A DNA stretch of 64,000 bases from Arthrobacter sp. StoSoilA2 (GCF_019977195.1 NZ_AP024643.1:2790001-2854000); one strand, 5' to 3'. Positions 1-8,912 are shown, counted from the stretch's first letter. Program-made: numbers and translations. Notes: generated by a model from the letters alone, not told the origin.

Positions 1-71
1 CAGACTCACGCCGATGCGCATCAGAGGAGGTAGAAATCCTGTTGTGTCCCAAAACTGCTCCCTTGGGCTTG

Positions 72-160
72 GTTTGTGCGCGGCGTTACGTTCGCTGCAC
101 CTTTCACCACTAATCTGGCGAAGGTGGAAAATGGAGTCAAGCTATTTGCACAAACGTGCA
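72..160. promoter_or_regulatory. Candidate SorC-family operator upstream of the regulator gene
   Basis: A perfect inverted repeat TGCAC-AAAC-GTGCA lies at 147-160, 13 bases before the start codon of the regulator at 174. The octamer GCACAAAC at 148-155 recurs in inverted orientation as GTTTGTGC at 72-79. SorC/DeoR sugar-binding regulators commonly repress their own promoter through such half-sites. That these bases are its operator is inference. No clear -35/-10 pair was picked out in bases 1-173, and nothing else was recognised there. Confidence 0.4.
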
Positions 161-173
161 GTAAGGAAATGAG

Positions 174-1136
174 ATGGGACGCTCACGTCACTCGGATGCC
201 CTCCGGGCCGCACAGATGTACTACCTGCAGGACCTGACCATGGACGCCATTGCGCGTGAGTTGCGGACCTCGCGCTCCACTGTTTCAAGGCTCTTGTCTT
301 CCGCCCGGGAAACAGGCTTGGTCCAGGTCCAGATCCGCAGCCCGTTTGATACCGCCCCCGAGCTCGAAAGCCAGATTCGCGAGAAATTCAAGGTGGACGT
401 CCACGTAGTGCCGGTGCTTGACACCTTGAACGAGGCTGAGACGCTGGACCGCGTGGCCATGCAGGCAGCTCGGACCATAGGACCCCTGGTGGATTCCAAT
501 GCCATCATCGGCATTGCCTGGGGTGCAACGCTCAGCGCTGTAAGCCGGCACCTGACCCGGAAAGTCACGCACGACACCATCGTTGTCCAACTCAACGGCG
601 CCGGGAACATGCAAACAACCGGCATCACCTACGCGAGCGACATCATGCGGCGCTTCGGCAGCGCCTACGGAGCGCGGGTCGAACAATTTCCCGTGCCGGC
701 GTTTTTCGATCACGCGGCCACCAAGACGGCCATGTGGAATGAACGCAGCGTTCAACGCATCCTGGATCTGCAGGCGCGCATGAGCATCGCCATTTTCGGT
801 GTTGGATCCGTTGATTCGGACTATCCAAGCCATGTGTATGCCGGCGGCTACCTCGACGAACAAGACCTCAGCATGTTGGCCGCCGACGACGTGGTGGGCG
901 ACGTAGCCACGGTCTTCTTCCGCAGTGATGGATCATCTGACGGCATTACCCTGAACGAGCGGTCGACTGGTCCAAGCCATGAACAGCTACGGCAGGTGCG
1001 ACGCCGGATTTGCGTCGTGTCCGGTGCCTCCAAAATCAACGGTCTGCAGGGCGCCCTGGCAGCCGGACTTGCCACCGACCTCATCCTCGACGAAGCCTCG
1101 GCGCGACGCCTGGTGAGTTTCAATGGCCAGTCCTGA
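174..1136 (+). CDS. SorC/DeoR-type sugar-binding transcriptional regulator
   Basis: A 320-residue cytoplasmic DNA-binding regulator. A helix-turn-helix spans about residues 21-42 (LTMDAIARELRTSRSTVSRL). It is followed by the large SorC-family sugar-phosphate-binding domain, recognisable from NAIIGIAWGATLSAV, the VVQLNGAG segment and the C-terminal GASKINGLQGALAAGLATDLILDE. The length fits the family (310-340). The ATG at 174 is preceded by AAGGA seven bases upstream. Family members sense a phosphorylated sugar or polyol and control a neighbouring catabolic operon. Here the next gene is an aldo/keto reductase whose first in-frame ATG overlaps this coding end, so the pair may be co-transcribed. 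The effector cannot be read from the sequence. Confidence 0.9.
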   Translation: MGRSRHSDALRAAQMYYLQDLTMDAIARELRTSRSTVSRLLSSARETGLVQVQIRSPFDTAPELESQIREKFKVDVHVVPVLDTLNEAETLDRVAMQAARTIGPLVDSNAIIGIAWGATLSAVSRHLTRKVTHDTIVVQLNGAGNMQTTGITYASDIMRRFGSAYGARVEQFPVPAFFDHAATKTAMWNERSVQRILDLQARMSIAIFGVGSVDSDYPSHVYAGGYLDEQDLSMLAADDVVGDVATVFFRSDGSSDGITLNERSTGPSHEQLRQVRRRICVVSGASKINGLQGALAAGLATDLILDEASARRLVSFNGQS

Positions 1137-1170
1137 GGCTTTCGGCCGGGGAATGGGTAGAGTCGTTGAT

Positions 1171-2052
1171 ATGAGATTCCCGGCCCGGCTGACATTGAAC
1201 AACGGCGTGATGATGGATCGCCTGGGATTCGGACTCTATAAGGTGCCGCCCAAAGAAGCTGAGGCTTTGGTGAGCACTGCCCTCGGCGAAGGCTATCGGC
1301 GGTTCGATACCGCCGCCATGTATCGCAACGAAGTAGGCGTAGGCCGCGCGATCGGTGGTGCAATCGGCGATGCCAATGAGGCAAACCTCGGCACGGGTGG
1401 TTCCGGCGAATCCGTGCATGCCCTGACCCGGGAAGACGTCTTTGTCACCACCAAGGTCTGGAACGACGACCACGGTTACGACTCCACCCTCCGTGCTTTC
1501 GATTCATCCATGGCCAACCTCGGACTGGACTACGTGGATCTTTACCTCATCCACTGGCCGTGTGCCGGACGAGGGCTGTTCGTGGAGACCTACAAAGCCA
1601 TGGAAACCCTGTACAGGGAAGGCAAAGTCCGGGCCATTGGGGTTTCGAACTTCCAGCCCGGGCACTTGGAAGAACTCATGCAGAAAGCCGAAGTGGTCCC
1701 GGCCGTTAATCAAATAGAGCTGCACCCCTGGCTTCAGCAGCCCAGGCTGCGGACACTGCATGAACAACTCGGGATCCGAACCGAAGCATGGAGTCCCCTC
1801 GGCCGTGGGCAGGTCCTTGCCGATCCTGCGATTGCGGATTTGGCTCACAAGTACGGCAGGACACCGGCCCAAATAATCCTCCGGTGGCATCTCCAGCTTG
1901 GGAACCTCGTCATTCCGAAAGCAAGTTCCGCGGGGCGGATCAAGGAGAACTTTGCCGTTTTCGACTTCGAACTCGAGCCAGCAGACATGGACGGCATGGC
2001 GGCGCTTGAACGCCACCACCGCACGGGCTCGCACCCGGACAACGTGAATTAG
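1171..2052 (+). CDS. Aldo/keto reductase (AKR5-like, 2,5-diketo-gluconate reductase type)
   Basis: A 293-residue NADPH-dependent carbonyl reductase with a (beta/alpha)8 barrel. The catalytic tetrad is visible: Asp46 and Tyr51 in GYRRFDTAAMYRNE, Lys95 in VTTKVWND, His128 in LYLIHWP. The signatures GVSNFQPGHLEEL and IPKASSAGRIKENF are present. The chosen ATG at 1171 begins the conserved N-terminus. ATGs at 1123 and 1153 would add 16 or 6 residues and overlap the regulator gene. Oddity: residues 67-85 (Asp/Gly/Ser-rich) insert about 17 residues between the Tyr strand and the Lys strand compared with usual family spacing. The substrate is unknown. Proximity to the SorC regulator hints at sugar or polyol metabolism. 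Confidence 0.88.
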   Translation: MRFPARLTLNNGVMMDRLGFGLYKVPPKEAEALVSTALGEGYRRFDTAAMYRNEVGVGRAIGGAIGDANEANLGTGGSGESVHALTREDVFVTTKVWNDDHGYDSTLRAFDSSMANLGLDYVDLYLIHWPCAGRGLFVETYKAMETLYREGKVRAIGVSNFQPGHLEELMQKAEVVPAVNQIELHPWLQQPRLRTLHEQLGIRTEAWSPLGRGQVLADPAIADLAHKYGRTPAQIILRWHLQLGNLVIPKASSAGRIKENFAVFDFELEPADMDGMAALERHHRTGSHPDNVN

Positions 2053-2062
2053 GAACGGCCGA

Positions 2063-3007
2063 ATGGAAAAAGTGGACACCGCGCAAACCCCGGAAGGCGC
2101 AGATGCCCCGTTTGAATTCATCAGCAAATCCCTGCAGGGACGCACTATCGCCTCTGATGTGGACGTCGATGGCAGCAATGTGGCGTATTGGACGTACGAA
2201 CCCGTCAAACCCACACAGGATGCCCGCACGATTTTGGTCATTCACGGTTTTCGGGGTGACCACCATGGATTGCTCCGTGTAGCGGACCTGCTTCCGGACA
2301 TGCGGATCATCATGCCTGACCTCCCTGCGTTTGGCAGTTCGGATCCTTTCCTTGACGACGAACACACGGTTGAGCGTTACGGCCATTTCATCTCCGGTTT
2401 CATGGCCGCGCTGGGCCTGGGCCCCAAGACCGTGCTGCTGGGCCATTCCTTCGGTTCCATCGTCGCGAGCCATTTTGCGGCCCGGAATCCCGGCGCCATT
2501 TATCCATTGATCCTGATCAACCCCATCGCTGCACCCGCTTTGGAGGGTCCCAAGGGGATCATGACCAAGCTCGCGGTGTTTTACTACCAGGTGTCTGCCA
2601 GGCTTCCACGGCGCCTTGGCCTTGCCCTCCTGCGCAACCGCGCCATTGTCCGCGTCATGAGTATCACCATGGCCAAGACCAAAGACAAAAACCTGCGTCG
2701 CTTCATACACGGCCAGCACGATGCCTACTTCAGCGCATTCGCGGACCGGAGGAGCCTGCTTGAATCCTTCAAGGCATCCGTGTCGGGAACAGTGGCCGAC
2801 GTCGCCGGGGAGTTGCGCCTCCCCGTGCTGCTGATCGCGGGCGAAAAGGACGAGATCGCCACTCTGCCCAACCAGCACAAACTGATGGAACGCCTTCCGG
2901 AGGCCACGCTGGAAGTGATTCCCGACGTCGGGCATTTGATCCACTACGAGACTCCGGCCCCGGCTGCCGCAGCCATCCGCACATTCCTGGAGGAACACCC
3001 CGCGTGA
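2063..3007 (+). CDS. Alpha/beta hydrolase
   Basis: A 314-residue alpha/beta-hydrolase-fold enzyme. The nucleophile elbow is GHSFGS with Ser129. The oxyanion-side motif is HGFRGDHHG at 61-69. The catalytic histidine is His291 in VGHLIHYE, and the acid is probably in AGEKDEIATL. A cap region lies between about residues 150 and 235. There is no signal peptide, so it is probably cytoplasmic. It starts 10 bases after the reductase and overlaps the following glycosyltransferase by 4 bases (GTGA), so the two are translationally coupled. The coupling suggests a shared pathway, for example lipid or glycoconjugate processing, but the substrate is not identifiable. Confidence 0.85.
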   Translation: MEKVDTAQTPEGADAPFEFISKSLQGRTIASDVDVDGSNVAYWTYEPVKPTQDARTILVIHGFRGDHHGLLRVADLLPDMRIIMPDLPAFGSSDPFLDDEHTVERYGHFISGFMAALGLGPKTVLLGHSFGSIVASHFAARNPGAIYPLILINPIAAPALEGPKGIMTKLAVFYYQVSARLPRRLGLALLRNRAIVRVMSITMAKTKDKNLRRFIHGQHDAYFSAFADRRSLLESFKASVSGTVADVAGELRLPVLLIAGEKDEIATLPNQHKLMERLPEATLEVIPDVGHLIHYETPAPAAAAIRTFLEEHPA

Positions 3008-4080
3008 AAATTGTCATCGACGCCCGCTTCACCAGGACGGACCACCACGATGGCATCAGCCGGTACGGTTCAAGCCTCATTGCAGCAACATCCAAAATTG
3101 CGGATGTCACCATGCTCATCAATGACGAACGCCAGCTGGCGTTGCTTCCCGACGTGCCCTACGTGATGGTCAACAGCCCGCTGTCCCCGCTCGAGCTGTT
3201 CGTGGCCCGTAAAGTCAACCCGCTGAAGGCCGACGTCGTGGTGTGCCCGATGCAAACCATGGGAACCTTGGGGCGGAAGTATGGCCTGATCCTTACGCTT
3301 CACGATCTCATCTATTACGAACACCCCGCTCCCCCGGGGTTCCTTCCGGCTCCGGTGCGCCTGCTCTGGAGGCTGTACCACAAGGCGTTCTGGCCGCAGC
3401 GCCTGCTGCTGAACCGGGCTGACGTGGTGGCAACCATCAGCAGGACCACAGAGGCTTTAATGGCCAAGTACACCTTGACCCGCCGCCCCGTACGGATCGT
3501 TGGCAACGCCCCGCAGCCCGGCCAGACTCCCCGCGATCCTTCGGCCGGAGCGGATAAGACCCTGCTGTACATGGGTTCGTTCATGCCTTACAAGAACGTG
3601 GAAACCATGATTCGGGGAATGGCAGGCCTGCAGGATTACACACTGCACTTGCTCAGCCGGATTACACCCCAGCGTCGGGCCGAACTCGAGGCCATGGTGC
3701 CCCACGGGGCAAAGGTCCTGTTCCACAACGGTGTAACAGACGCCGAGTATGAAGAGCTTTTGACCAGGGCGACTGCACTCATCAGCTTGTCGCGGGCCGA
3801 GGGATATGGCTTGCCCCTGGTGGAGGCGATGTCCCTGGGTACGCCCGTTATCGCCAGCGACATACCAATTTTCCGGGAAGTGGGCGCCGATGCGGTCAGC
3901 TATGTTGACCCCGGTTCACCCTCGGAGTTCGCTGCGGCTGTCACGGCGCTGGGCGATGACGCATTGTGGCAGGAACGTTCCCGCAGGTCCGTGGAACGTG
4001 CTGGAGACTTCAACTGGGACGAATCCGCCCGGCAGTTGGTGGCTGCGGCAGAAGAGGTCGTGGCGCTTCGCAAGCGCTAG
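3004..4080 (+). CDS. Glycosyltransferase family 4 (GT-B fold)
   Basis: A 358-residue retaining glycosyltransferase. The C-terminal nucleotide-sugar-binding half carries the E-x7-E motif in EGYGLPLVEAM (Glu266, Glu274), preceded by LLYMGSFMPYKNVETMIRG, which is typical of GT4 mannosyl- and glucosyltransferases. The N-terminal half has DARFTRTDHHDGISRY and TLHDLIYYEHP. It starts with GTG overlapping the stop of the hydrolase gene. No signal peptide is seen, so it probably acts on the cytoplasmic face of the membrane. It ends 28 bases from the convergent priA stop with no terminator visible between them. Donor and acceptor cannot be assigned. Confidence 0.88.
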   Translation: MKIVIDARFTRTDHHDGISRYGSSLIAATSKIADVTMLINDERQLALLPDVPYVMVNSPLSPLELFVARKVNPLKADVVVCPMQTMGTLGRKYGLILTLHDLIYYEHPAPPGFLPAPVRLLWRLYHKAFWPQRLLLNRADVVATISRTTEALMAKYTLTRRPVRIVGNAPQPGQTPRDPSAGADKTLLYMGSFMPYKNVETMIRGMAGLQDYTLHLLSRITPQRRAELEAMVPHGAKVLFHNGVTDAEYEELLTRATALISLSRAEGYGLPLVEAMSLGTPVIASDIPIFREVGADAVSYVDPGSPSEFAAAVTALGDDALWQERSRRSVERAGDFNWDESARQLVAAAEEVVALRKR

Positions 4081-4108
4081 CGTGCCCGCCGAAACCAGCA
4101 GCTGAAGG

Positions 4109-6166
4109 CTACAAAACGTCCACGCCGTCGAGCCGCAGTTGGACTGGCCCGGCTGTGCGTTTCGCCGCGTTCGCTGCCTTGACGGCACGCATGGCACGGG
4201 TAACGTCCGCGGCGTCTGCGTAGGGAATGAAGTACAGGGTGCGAACGTCTGCCTGAAGTGGCGCCGGACCGGCGCTGCGGAGCTTCGAACCGGACTTCAG
4301 CTTGACGCTTGCCTCGAAGGTATCGGAAAAATGCGCGACGTCGGCCCTTGGCCCGGTCACTGAAGCTACCCGCACTGCCGGGGGAAGCTGGAGTTCTTTG
4401 CGGAGTGCCAGTTCACGCGACGCGTAGCCCGGTGCGTCCCAGCGCAGCAGGGCCCCGGTAGCGGTTGTGTCATCTGCCGTGATGACTACCAGCCCGCCCT
4501 GGTTGGAGGGTCTCACCAGCGACGCCGCGTTGAACCACCGCCGAACAGTGTCCTCGCCGGCCCGCAGGTTTTCCCGGCGGAGCAATGAATTACCATCCAG
4601 AAGCAGCGCGGCCGCGTACCCCTGGGGAGCCACGGGTTCCGCGCCGACCGTGGCAATGACCAATGCCGGAGCATCAGGAACCGTGGCCTTGATGTTTTCC
4701 CCGGATGAGGTGATAACCGTCTGGCCAGGAAAAGCCCGGCCCAGTTCCTCCGCCGTTCGCACGGCTCCCGCCGCAACCCGGCGCAACTGTGTGCCGTTGC
4801 AATGGTTGCAATGCCACTGCGGTGCCGGAGTGGAACACCAGCGGCAAAGCGGCATGGCGGAACTGCTGGAGATAGCCAGCGGTCCTTGGCAGTTGTTGCA
4901 GCGGGCAAGCTCCCGACATGTTTCGCAAGCCAAAGAAGGTGCGTAGCCGGCACGGGCAACCTGCACCAGCACAGGGCCGTGCTCGAGGCCCTCCTTGGCT
5001 GCACGCCATGCCGCTCCGGGCAAACGTGCAATCCGGGCCAGAGGATCCCGTTCCTGTTCAAAGCTGTCCGCTGTGTTCAGGACGCGGGGAACAGTGGAAC
5101 GAATGACCGTTCGCGGCGCCTCGATCGGCACAGCCCATTTCATGTCAACCAGGCGCTGGAGTTCGGTGCTGCGGCTATGGGATGCCATCAGGCAGGCTGC
5201 GTTCTCCTGCTCGGCCCGCAGGAGCAGTACTTCCCGCGTGTGTGCGTAGGGAGCCCGCTGGTCGATATGGAGGTCATCGCCGTCGTCCCAACAGACCACA
5301 AGTCCCAACTCCCGAACCGGCGCATAGGCGGCGGATCTCGTACCAATGGCTACACGCGCCTCACCACGAAGGATTCGCAGGAAGCTTCGGTAGCGGGGAG
5401 TTTGACCGTCGTCAGCCGTCAACCGCGCGACGTCACCGGGTGGCAGGACTTTGGCCAGGGCCACCTCCAGCTGTTCAAGATCCCTGTAATCGGGAACGAC
5501 CACCACTGCACCACGGCCCGATGCCCGGACTGCCCCAACAGCCGCGGCAACCAGCGAAGGCCAACCCCCCGGGCCGAATCCCTGCAGCGCCGTGAGGACA
5601 GCCTTGGGCGTTCTGCCACCGGCCAGGTGGTTGAGGTACGGGGCTCCGTTGGAGTAGGAAGCCCAGGCGGTGGCATCCGGCGCATTTGACGGAAGCTCCG
5701 GTTCCCGTGCAGCGTCCCCGGCGAGTAACTCCTTCTCAACTTTGGCAACGCGAGGGGGAACAGCAGTGCGCAGGACATCGCTCAAGGTTCCGGCGTAGCG
5801 CGCGGCTACCGTTCCAGCCAACCCCGCGATCTGGGGCGTCAGGACGGACAGCGAGGAGACTACTTTGTGAAGTGGGGTCAGCGGGTGGCCGGCATCCGAA
5901 GCATCGACGCGTTCCAGCACGAAGCCGTTAAGCTCCTGGCCGTTGAACTTCACTTTCACCCGGACGCCGGGAACAGCAGAATCAGCGAGTTCAGCGGGCA
6001 CGCTGTAATCGAACGGCCGGTCCAGGTGTGGCAGGGAAGATTCCAGCACCACACGGGCAACGGGATTCACCGCCGCCAACGGGGGTCCGCTGACGGGAGA
6101 CTTGTCAGGGAACCCTTGAAGCAAAGAAGGTTGAAGCAAGGTGGGCTGGGCTTCATTTCCCGCCAT
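4109..6166 (-). CDS. priA: Primosomal protein N' (PriA), probably helicase-inactive
   Basis: A 685-residue replication-restart protein. The 3'-OH-binding N-terminal region (VARVVLESSLPHLDRPFDYSV) and eight zinc-ligand cysteines (414, 417, 423, 426, 441, 444, 453, 456) are conserved. The ATPase motifs are not: the Walker A position reads GFGPGGW (about 196-202) with no GKT/S. The DEAH position reads WDDGD (about 293-297). Actinobacterial PriA proteins are known for this loss, so it probably works as a structural loader rather than a helicase. The ATG at 6166 follows GGAGG by eight bases, which favours it over a TTG five codons upstream. It is the last gene of the run that begins at pyrR. Confidence 0.9.
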   Translation of the reverse strand: MAGNEAQPTLLQPSLLQGFPDKSPVSGPPLAAVNPVARVVLESSLPHLDRPFDYSVPAELADSAVPGVRVKVKFNGQELNGFVLERVDASDAGHPLTPLHKVVSSLSVLTPQIAGLAGTVAARYAGTLSDVLRTAVPPRVAKVEKELLAGDAAREPELPSNAPDATAWASYSNGAPYLNHLAGGRTPKAVLTALQGFGPGGWPSLVAAAVGAVRASGRGAVVVVPDYRDLEQLEVALAKVLPPGDVARLTADDGQTPRYRSFLRILRGEARVAIGTRSAAYAPVRELGLVVCWDDGDDLHIDQRAPYAHTREVLLLRAEQENAACLMASHSRSTELQRLVDMKWAVPIEAPRTVIRSTVPRVLNTADSFEQERDPLARIARLPGAAWRAAKEGLEHGPVLVQVARAGYAPSLACETCRELARCNNCQGPLAISSSSAMPLCRWCSTPAPQWHCNHCNGTQLRRVAAGAVRTAEELGRAFPGQTVITSSGENIKATVPDAPALVIATVGAEPVAPQGYAAALLLDGNSLLRRENLRAGEDTVRRWFNAASLVRPSNQGGLVVITADDTTATGALLRWDAPGYASRELALRKELQLPPAVRVASVTGPRADVAHFSDTFEASVKLKSGSKLRSAGPAPLQADVRTLYFIPYADAADVTRAMRAVKAANAAKRTAGPVQLRLDGVDVL

Positions 6167-6220
6167 GCTCTCTACCTCCAACTCTTTGTCACGATGGGTT
6201 TCTAGCGCAGACTAAACGAC

Positions 6221-6258
6221 GGATGCCCGCAGTAGGGGAAACCCACTGCGGGCATCTC
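6221..6258. terminator. Hairpin terminator between metK and priA
   Basis: GATGCCCGCAGT (6222-6233) pairs with ACTGCGGGCATC (6244-6255), and a GGG/CCC extension closes the loop. It lies downstream of the metK stop on the minus strand. The following T-run is short (GTCGTTT), so termination may be partial and allow read-through to priA. Confidence 0.55.
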
Positions 6259-6333
6259 TCTGGCTCCAGCCAATCATGGACCACCGACAAAGCAGTAAAC
6301 CCAGGGGCCGGCACCGGCCGAACATCGAGGAGA

Positions 6334-7563
6334 TCAGGCGTTGAAGAATTCCTTCAGGTCCGCCACGCGGTCCAGGCGCTCCCAAGTGAAGTCGGGCTCG
6401 TCGCGCCCGAAGTGTCCGTGAGCCGCCGTCTTGGTGTAAATGGGACGCTTGAGGTCCAAGGCGTCGATGATGGCCCGGGGACGGAGATCGAAAAGTTCGT
6501 TGATGGCCTCGCTGATGCGGGCGGGGTCAACAGTTTCCGTGCCGAAGGTTTCTACGTACGTGCCGACCGGACGGGCTTGGCCAATGGCGTAGGCAATCTG
6601 GATCTCCGCGCGCTTGGCCAGACCTGCGGCTACCACGTTCTTGGCAACCCAGCGCATGGCGTAGGCGGCCGAACGGTCTACCTTGGACGGGTCCTTGCCG
6701 GAGAAGGCACCTCCACCGTGCCGGGAGAATCCGCCATAGGTATCGACAATGATCTTCCGACCGGTCAGTCCGGCATCGCCAACCGGGCCACCGATGACGA
6801 AGGCACCTGCAGGATTCAGGATGTTGGCTACATGGGAGATGTCAAGGTTGGATGCCGCCAGAACGGGATCGATGACATGGCTCGCGAGGTCGGCGCGCAG
6901 TTGCTCCAGGCTCGCGTCTTCGGCGTGTTGACTGGAAATAACCACCGTTTCAACCGAAACCGGGCGATCGCCGTCATACCCAACCGTGACCTGCGTCTTG
7001 CCATCCGGACGGAGGTATGCGAGTTCGCCGCTCTTGCGGACCTCGGTAAGGCGCTCGGACAAACGGTGGGCAAGCCAGATGGGCGTCGGCATGTAGGACG
7101 CAGTTTCATCGCTCGCATAGCCGAACATGATGCCCTGATCGCCCGCACCTTGGAGATCGTAATCGTCCTCCTGGCGGCCTTCACGCGCCTCAAGCGAGTT
7201 GAAGACGCCACCGGCGATGTCGTTGGACTGCTGTCCGATCGACACTGAAACGCCACAGCGGGCCCCGTCGAAACCGTTGGCCGAAGAGTCGTAGCCGATG
7301 CCGAGAATGGTCTCACGGACAATCTGCGGAATCTCGACGTAAGCGTCAGTGGTTACTTCACCGGCCACATGGACCAGGCCGGTGGTGGCCATGGTCTCGA
7401 CAGCCACCCGGGATTCAGGATCAGCAGCCAGCAGCCCATCCAGGATCGCGTCACTGATTTGGTCGCAGATCTTGTCCGGATGCCCTTCAGTGACCGACTC
7501 GGACGTGAAGAGCCGGAGCTTGGACGGGGTGCCATGATGTTCATGGTGCAGCGGTAAAGTCAC
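6334..7563 (-). CDS. metK: S-adenosylmethionine synthetase
   Basis: A 409-residue cytoplasmic enzyme making S-adenosylmethionine from methionine and ATP. The family signatures are complete: TSESVTEGHPDKICDQISD near the N-terminus, GAGDQGIMFGYA in the middle, GGGAFSGKDPSKVDRS in the C-terminal half, and the final HGHFGRDEPDFTWERLD. The start is GTG (MTLPLHHEHH). It lies 89 bases downstream of coaBC. The spacer holds two GC-rich hairpins and no recognisable SAM riboswitch. The position between coaBC and priA is the usual actinobacterial arrangement. Confidence 0.97.
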   Translation of the reverse strand: MTLPLHHEHHGTPSKLRLFTSESVTEGHPDKICDQISDAILDGLLAADPESRVAVETMATTGLVHVAGEVTTDAYVEIPQIVRETILGIGYDSSANGFDGARCGVSVSIGQQSNDIAGGVFNSLEAREGRQEDDYDLQGAGDQGIMFGYASDETASYMPTPIWLAHRLSERLTEVRKSGELAYLRPDGKTQVTVGYDGDRPVSVETVVISSQHAEDASLEQLRADLASHVIDPVLAASNLDISHVANILNPAGAFVIGGPVGDAGLTGRKIIVDTYGGFSRHGGGAFSGKDPSKVDRSAAYAMRWVAKNVVAAGLAKRAEIQIAYAIGQARPVGTYVETFGTETVDPARISEAINELFDLRPRAIIDALDLKRPIYTKTAAHGHFGRDEPDFTWERLDRVADLKEFFNA

Positions 7564-7625
7564 TCGACCACCTTACTGTGTTGCGGGGCGGCGGCATCTG
7601 CCGTGTGTCCCTATGCTAAGAATTT

Positions 7626-7648
7626 CGGGGCGGGGGCTACCGCCCGTG
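7626..7648 (-). terminator. Weak hairpin after coaBC
   Basis: On the minus strand GGGCGG-TAGC-CCCGCCC is followed by CGAAATTCTT directly after the coaBC stop. The stem is strong but the T-run is poor, so this may be an attenuating or processing hairpin within the operon rather than a full terminator. Confidence 0.35.
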
Positions 7649-7652
7649 GACA

Positions 7653-8912
7653 TTACCTGGCCGGAAAAACCCTGACCAATTCGGCGCCCACCCGATCCAC
7701 AACGGCCGCGGCGACATCAAACTTGGATCCGGACGCGGACTGCGGTTCGGCGCCGTGCCCGGAGAGAATCACCACCGAGTTATCGTCCTGGCCGAAGACA
7801 CGGCCTACCCCGACGTGGTTGACCACCAGGAGGTCGCAGCCCTTGCGCTTGAGTTTGGCGGTGGCATGCTCCAGGACATCACCTTGGGCATCGCCCGTTT
7901 CGGCGGCAAAACCTACGATCAGCTGGCGGCCACCCTCAGCGTTGCGCCGTTCGACCAGCTCATGCAGGATGTCCGGGTTCCGAACCAGGCGCACCAACGG
8001 CGCGTCCTCGCCGTCGACCTTCTTGATCTTGGTGTCAGAAACTTCAGCCGGCCGGAAATCCGCCACAGCGGCAGCCATGATGACGACGTCGGAATCCACT
8101 GCCGCTTTCAGCGCTGCATCACGCAGTTCCAGGGCGGACTCAACGCGGACGAGCTCGACGCCGGCGGGCGGCTCGACGTCCATATGCGCGGCAAGGAAAC
8201 GAACGGTGGCACCGGCAGCCAACGCAGCCGCGGCCAGGGCAGCACCCTGCTTTCCCGAGGACCGGTTACCCAGGAAACGCACCGGGTCCAGCGCTTCCCT
8301 GGTACCACCGGCCGAAATCGTCACTGTTCGGCCAGCAAGGGAAGCGTGTGCCGCGGGTACGGCCTTGGGCGCATCCACCTCCGTGGCGGCCTCGGCCAAC
8401 GCCATGGCGGCCGTGAAAATTGCTTCGGGTTCGGGCAGGCGGCCGGGGCCCGAATCTGCGCCGGTCAGGCGGCCGCTGGCAGGTTCCAGGACTGTTACCC
8501 CTCGACTCCGCAAGGTTTCCACATTGGCCTGGGTTGCAGCATGCTGCCACATTTCCGTGTGCATTGCAGGAGCGAACAGCACCGGACCGTGAGCCATGAG
8601 GAGCATATTGGTCAGGAGGTCACCGGCCTGGCCTGTGGCTGCCTTGGCCAAGAGGTCCGCAGTGGCCGGTGCAACGACGATCAAGTCAGCCTCGTGGCCC
8701 AGACGGACGTGGTTGACCTTCTCGACGTCGTCAAAGACGCTGTTGCTCACCGGGTTTCCGGAGAGCGCCTCCCACGTGGCAACACCGACGAAACGGGTGG
8801 CTGCTTCGGTTGGGATCACCGTCACCTGGTGTCCGGCTTCAGTAAAAAGCCGGAGGAGCGATGCAACCTTGTAGGCTGCGATCCCTCCCCCGACTCCGAG
8901 GACTATGCGCAC
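7653..8912 (-). CDS. coaBC: Bifunctional phosphopantothenoylcysteine decarboxylase / phosphopantothenate-cysteine ligase
   Basis: A 419-residue bifunctional coenzyme A biosynthesis enzyme. The N-terminal flavin-dependent CoaC half starts VLGVGGGIAAYKVASLLRL and contains APATADLLAK and PAMHTEMW. The C-terminal CoaB half contains GGTREALDPVRFLGNRSSG and the synthetase core up to FDVAAAVVDRVGAELVRVFPAR. The substrate-clamp region reads GRLTGADSGPGRLPEPE and lacks the cysteine of the E. coli enzyme, which I believe is usual in actinobacterial CoaBC. The start is GTG. It lies 27 bases after rpoZ, in the conserved gmk-rpoZ-coaBC-metK order. Confidence 0.95.
   Translation of the reverse strand: MRIVLGVGGGIAAYKVASLLRLFTEAGHQVTVIPTEAATRFVGVATWEALSGNPVSNSVFDDVEKVNHVRLGHEADLIVVAPATADLLAKAATGQAGDLLTNMLLMAHGPVLFAPAMHTEMWQHAATQANVETLRSRGVTVLEPASGRLTGADSGPGRLPEPEAIFTAAMALAEAATEVDAPKAVPAAHASLAGRTVTISAGGTREALDPVRFLGNRSSGKQGAALAAAALAAGATVRFLAAHMDVEPPAGVELVRVESALELRDAALKAAVDSDVVIMAAAVADFRPAEVSDTKIKKVDGEDAPLVRLVRNPDILHELVERRNAEGGRQLIVGFAAETGDAQGDVLEHATAKLKRKGCDLLVVNHVGVGRVFGQDDNSVVILSGHGAEPQSASGSKFDVAAAVVDRVGAELVRVFPAR

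Noticed and set aside
7564..7652. Possible SAM riboswitch before metK
   Set aside because: The 89-base spacer is too short and its two hairpins do not form a recognisable SAM aptamer. It reads as a coaBC trailer plus short leader.
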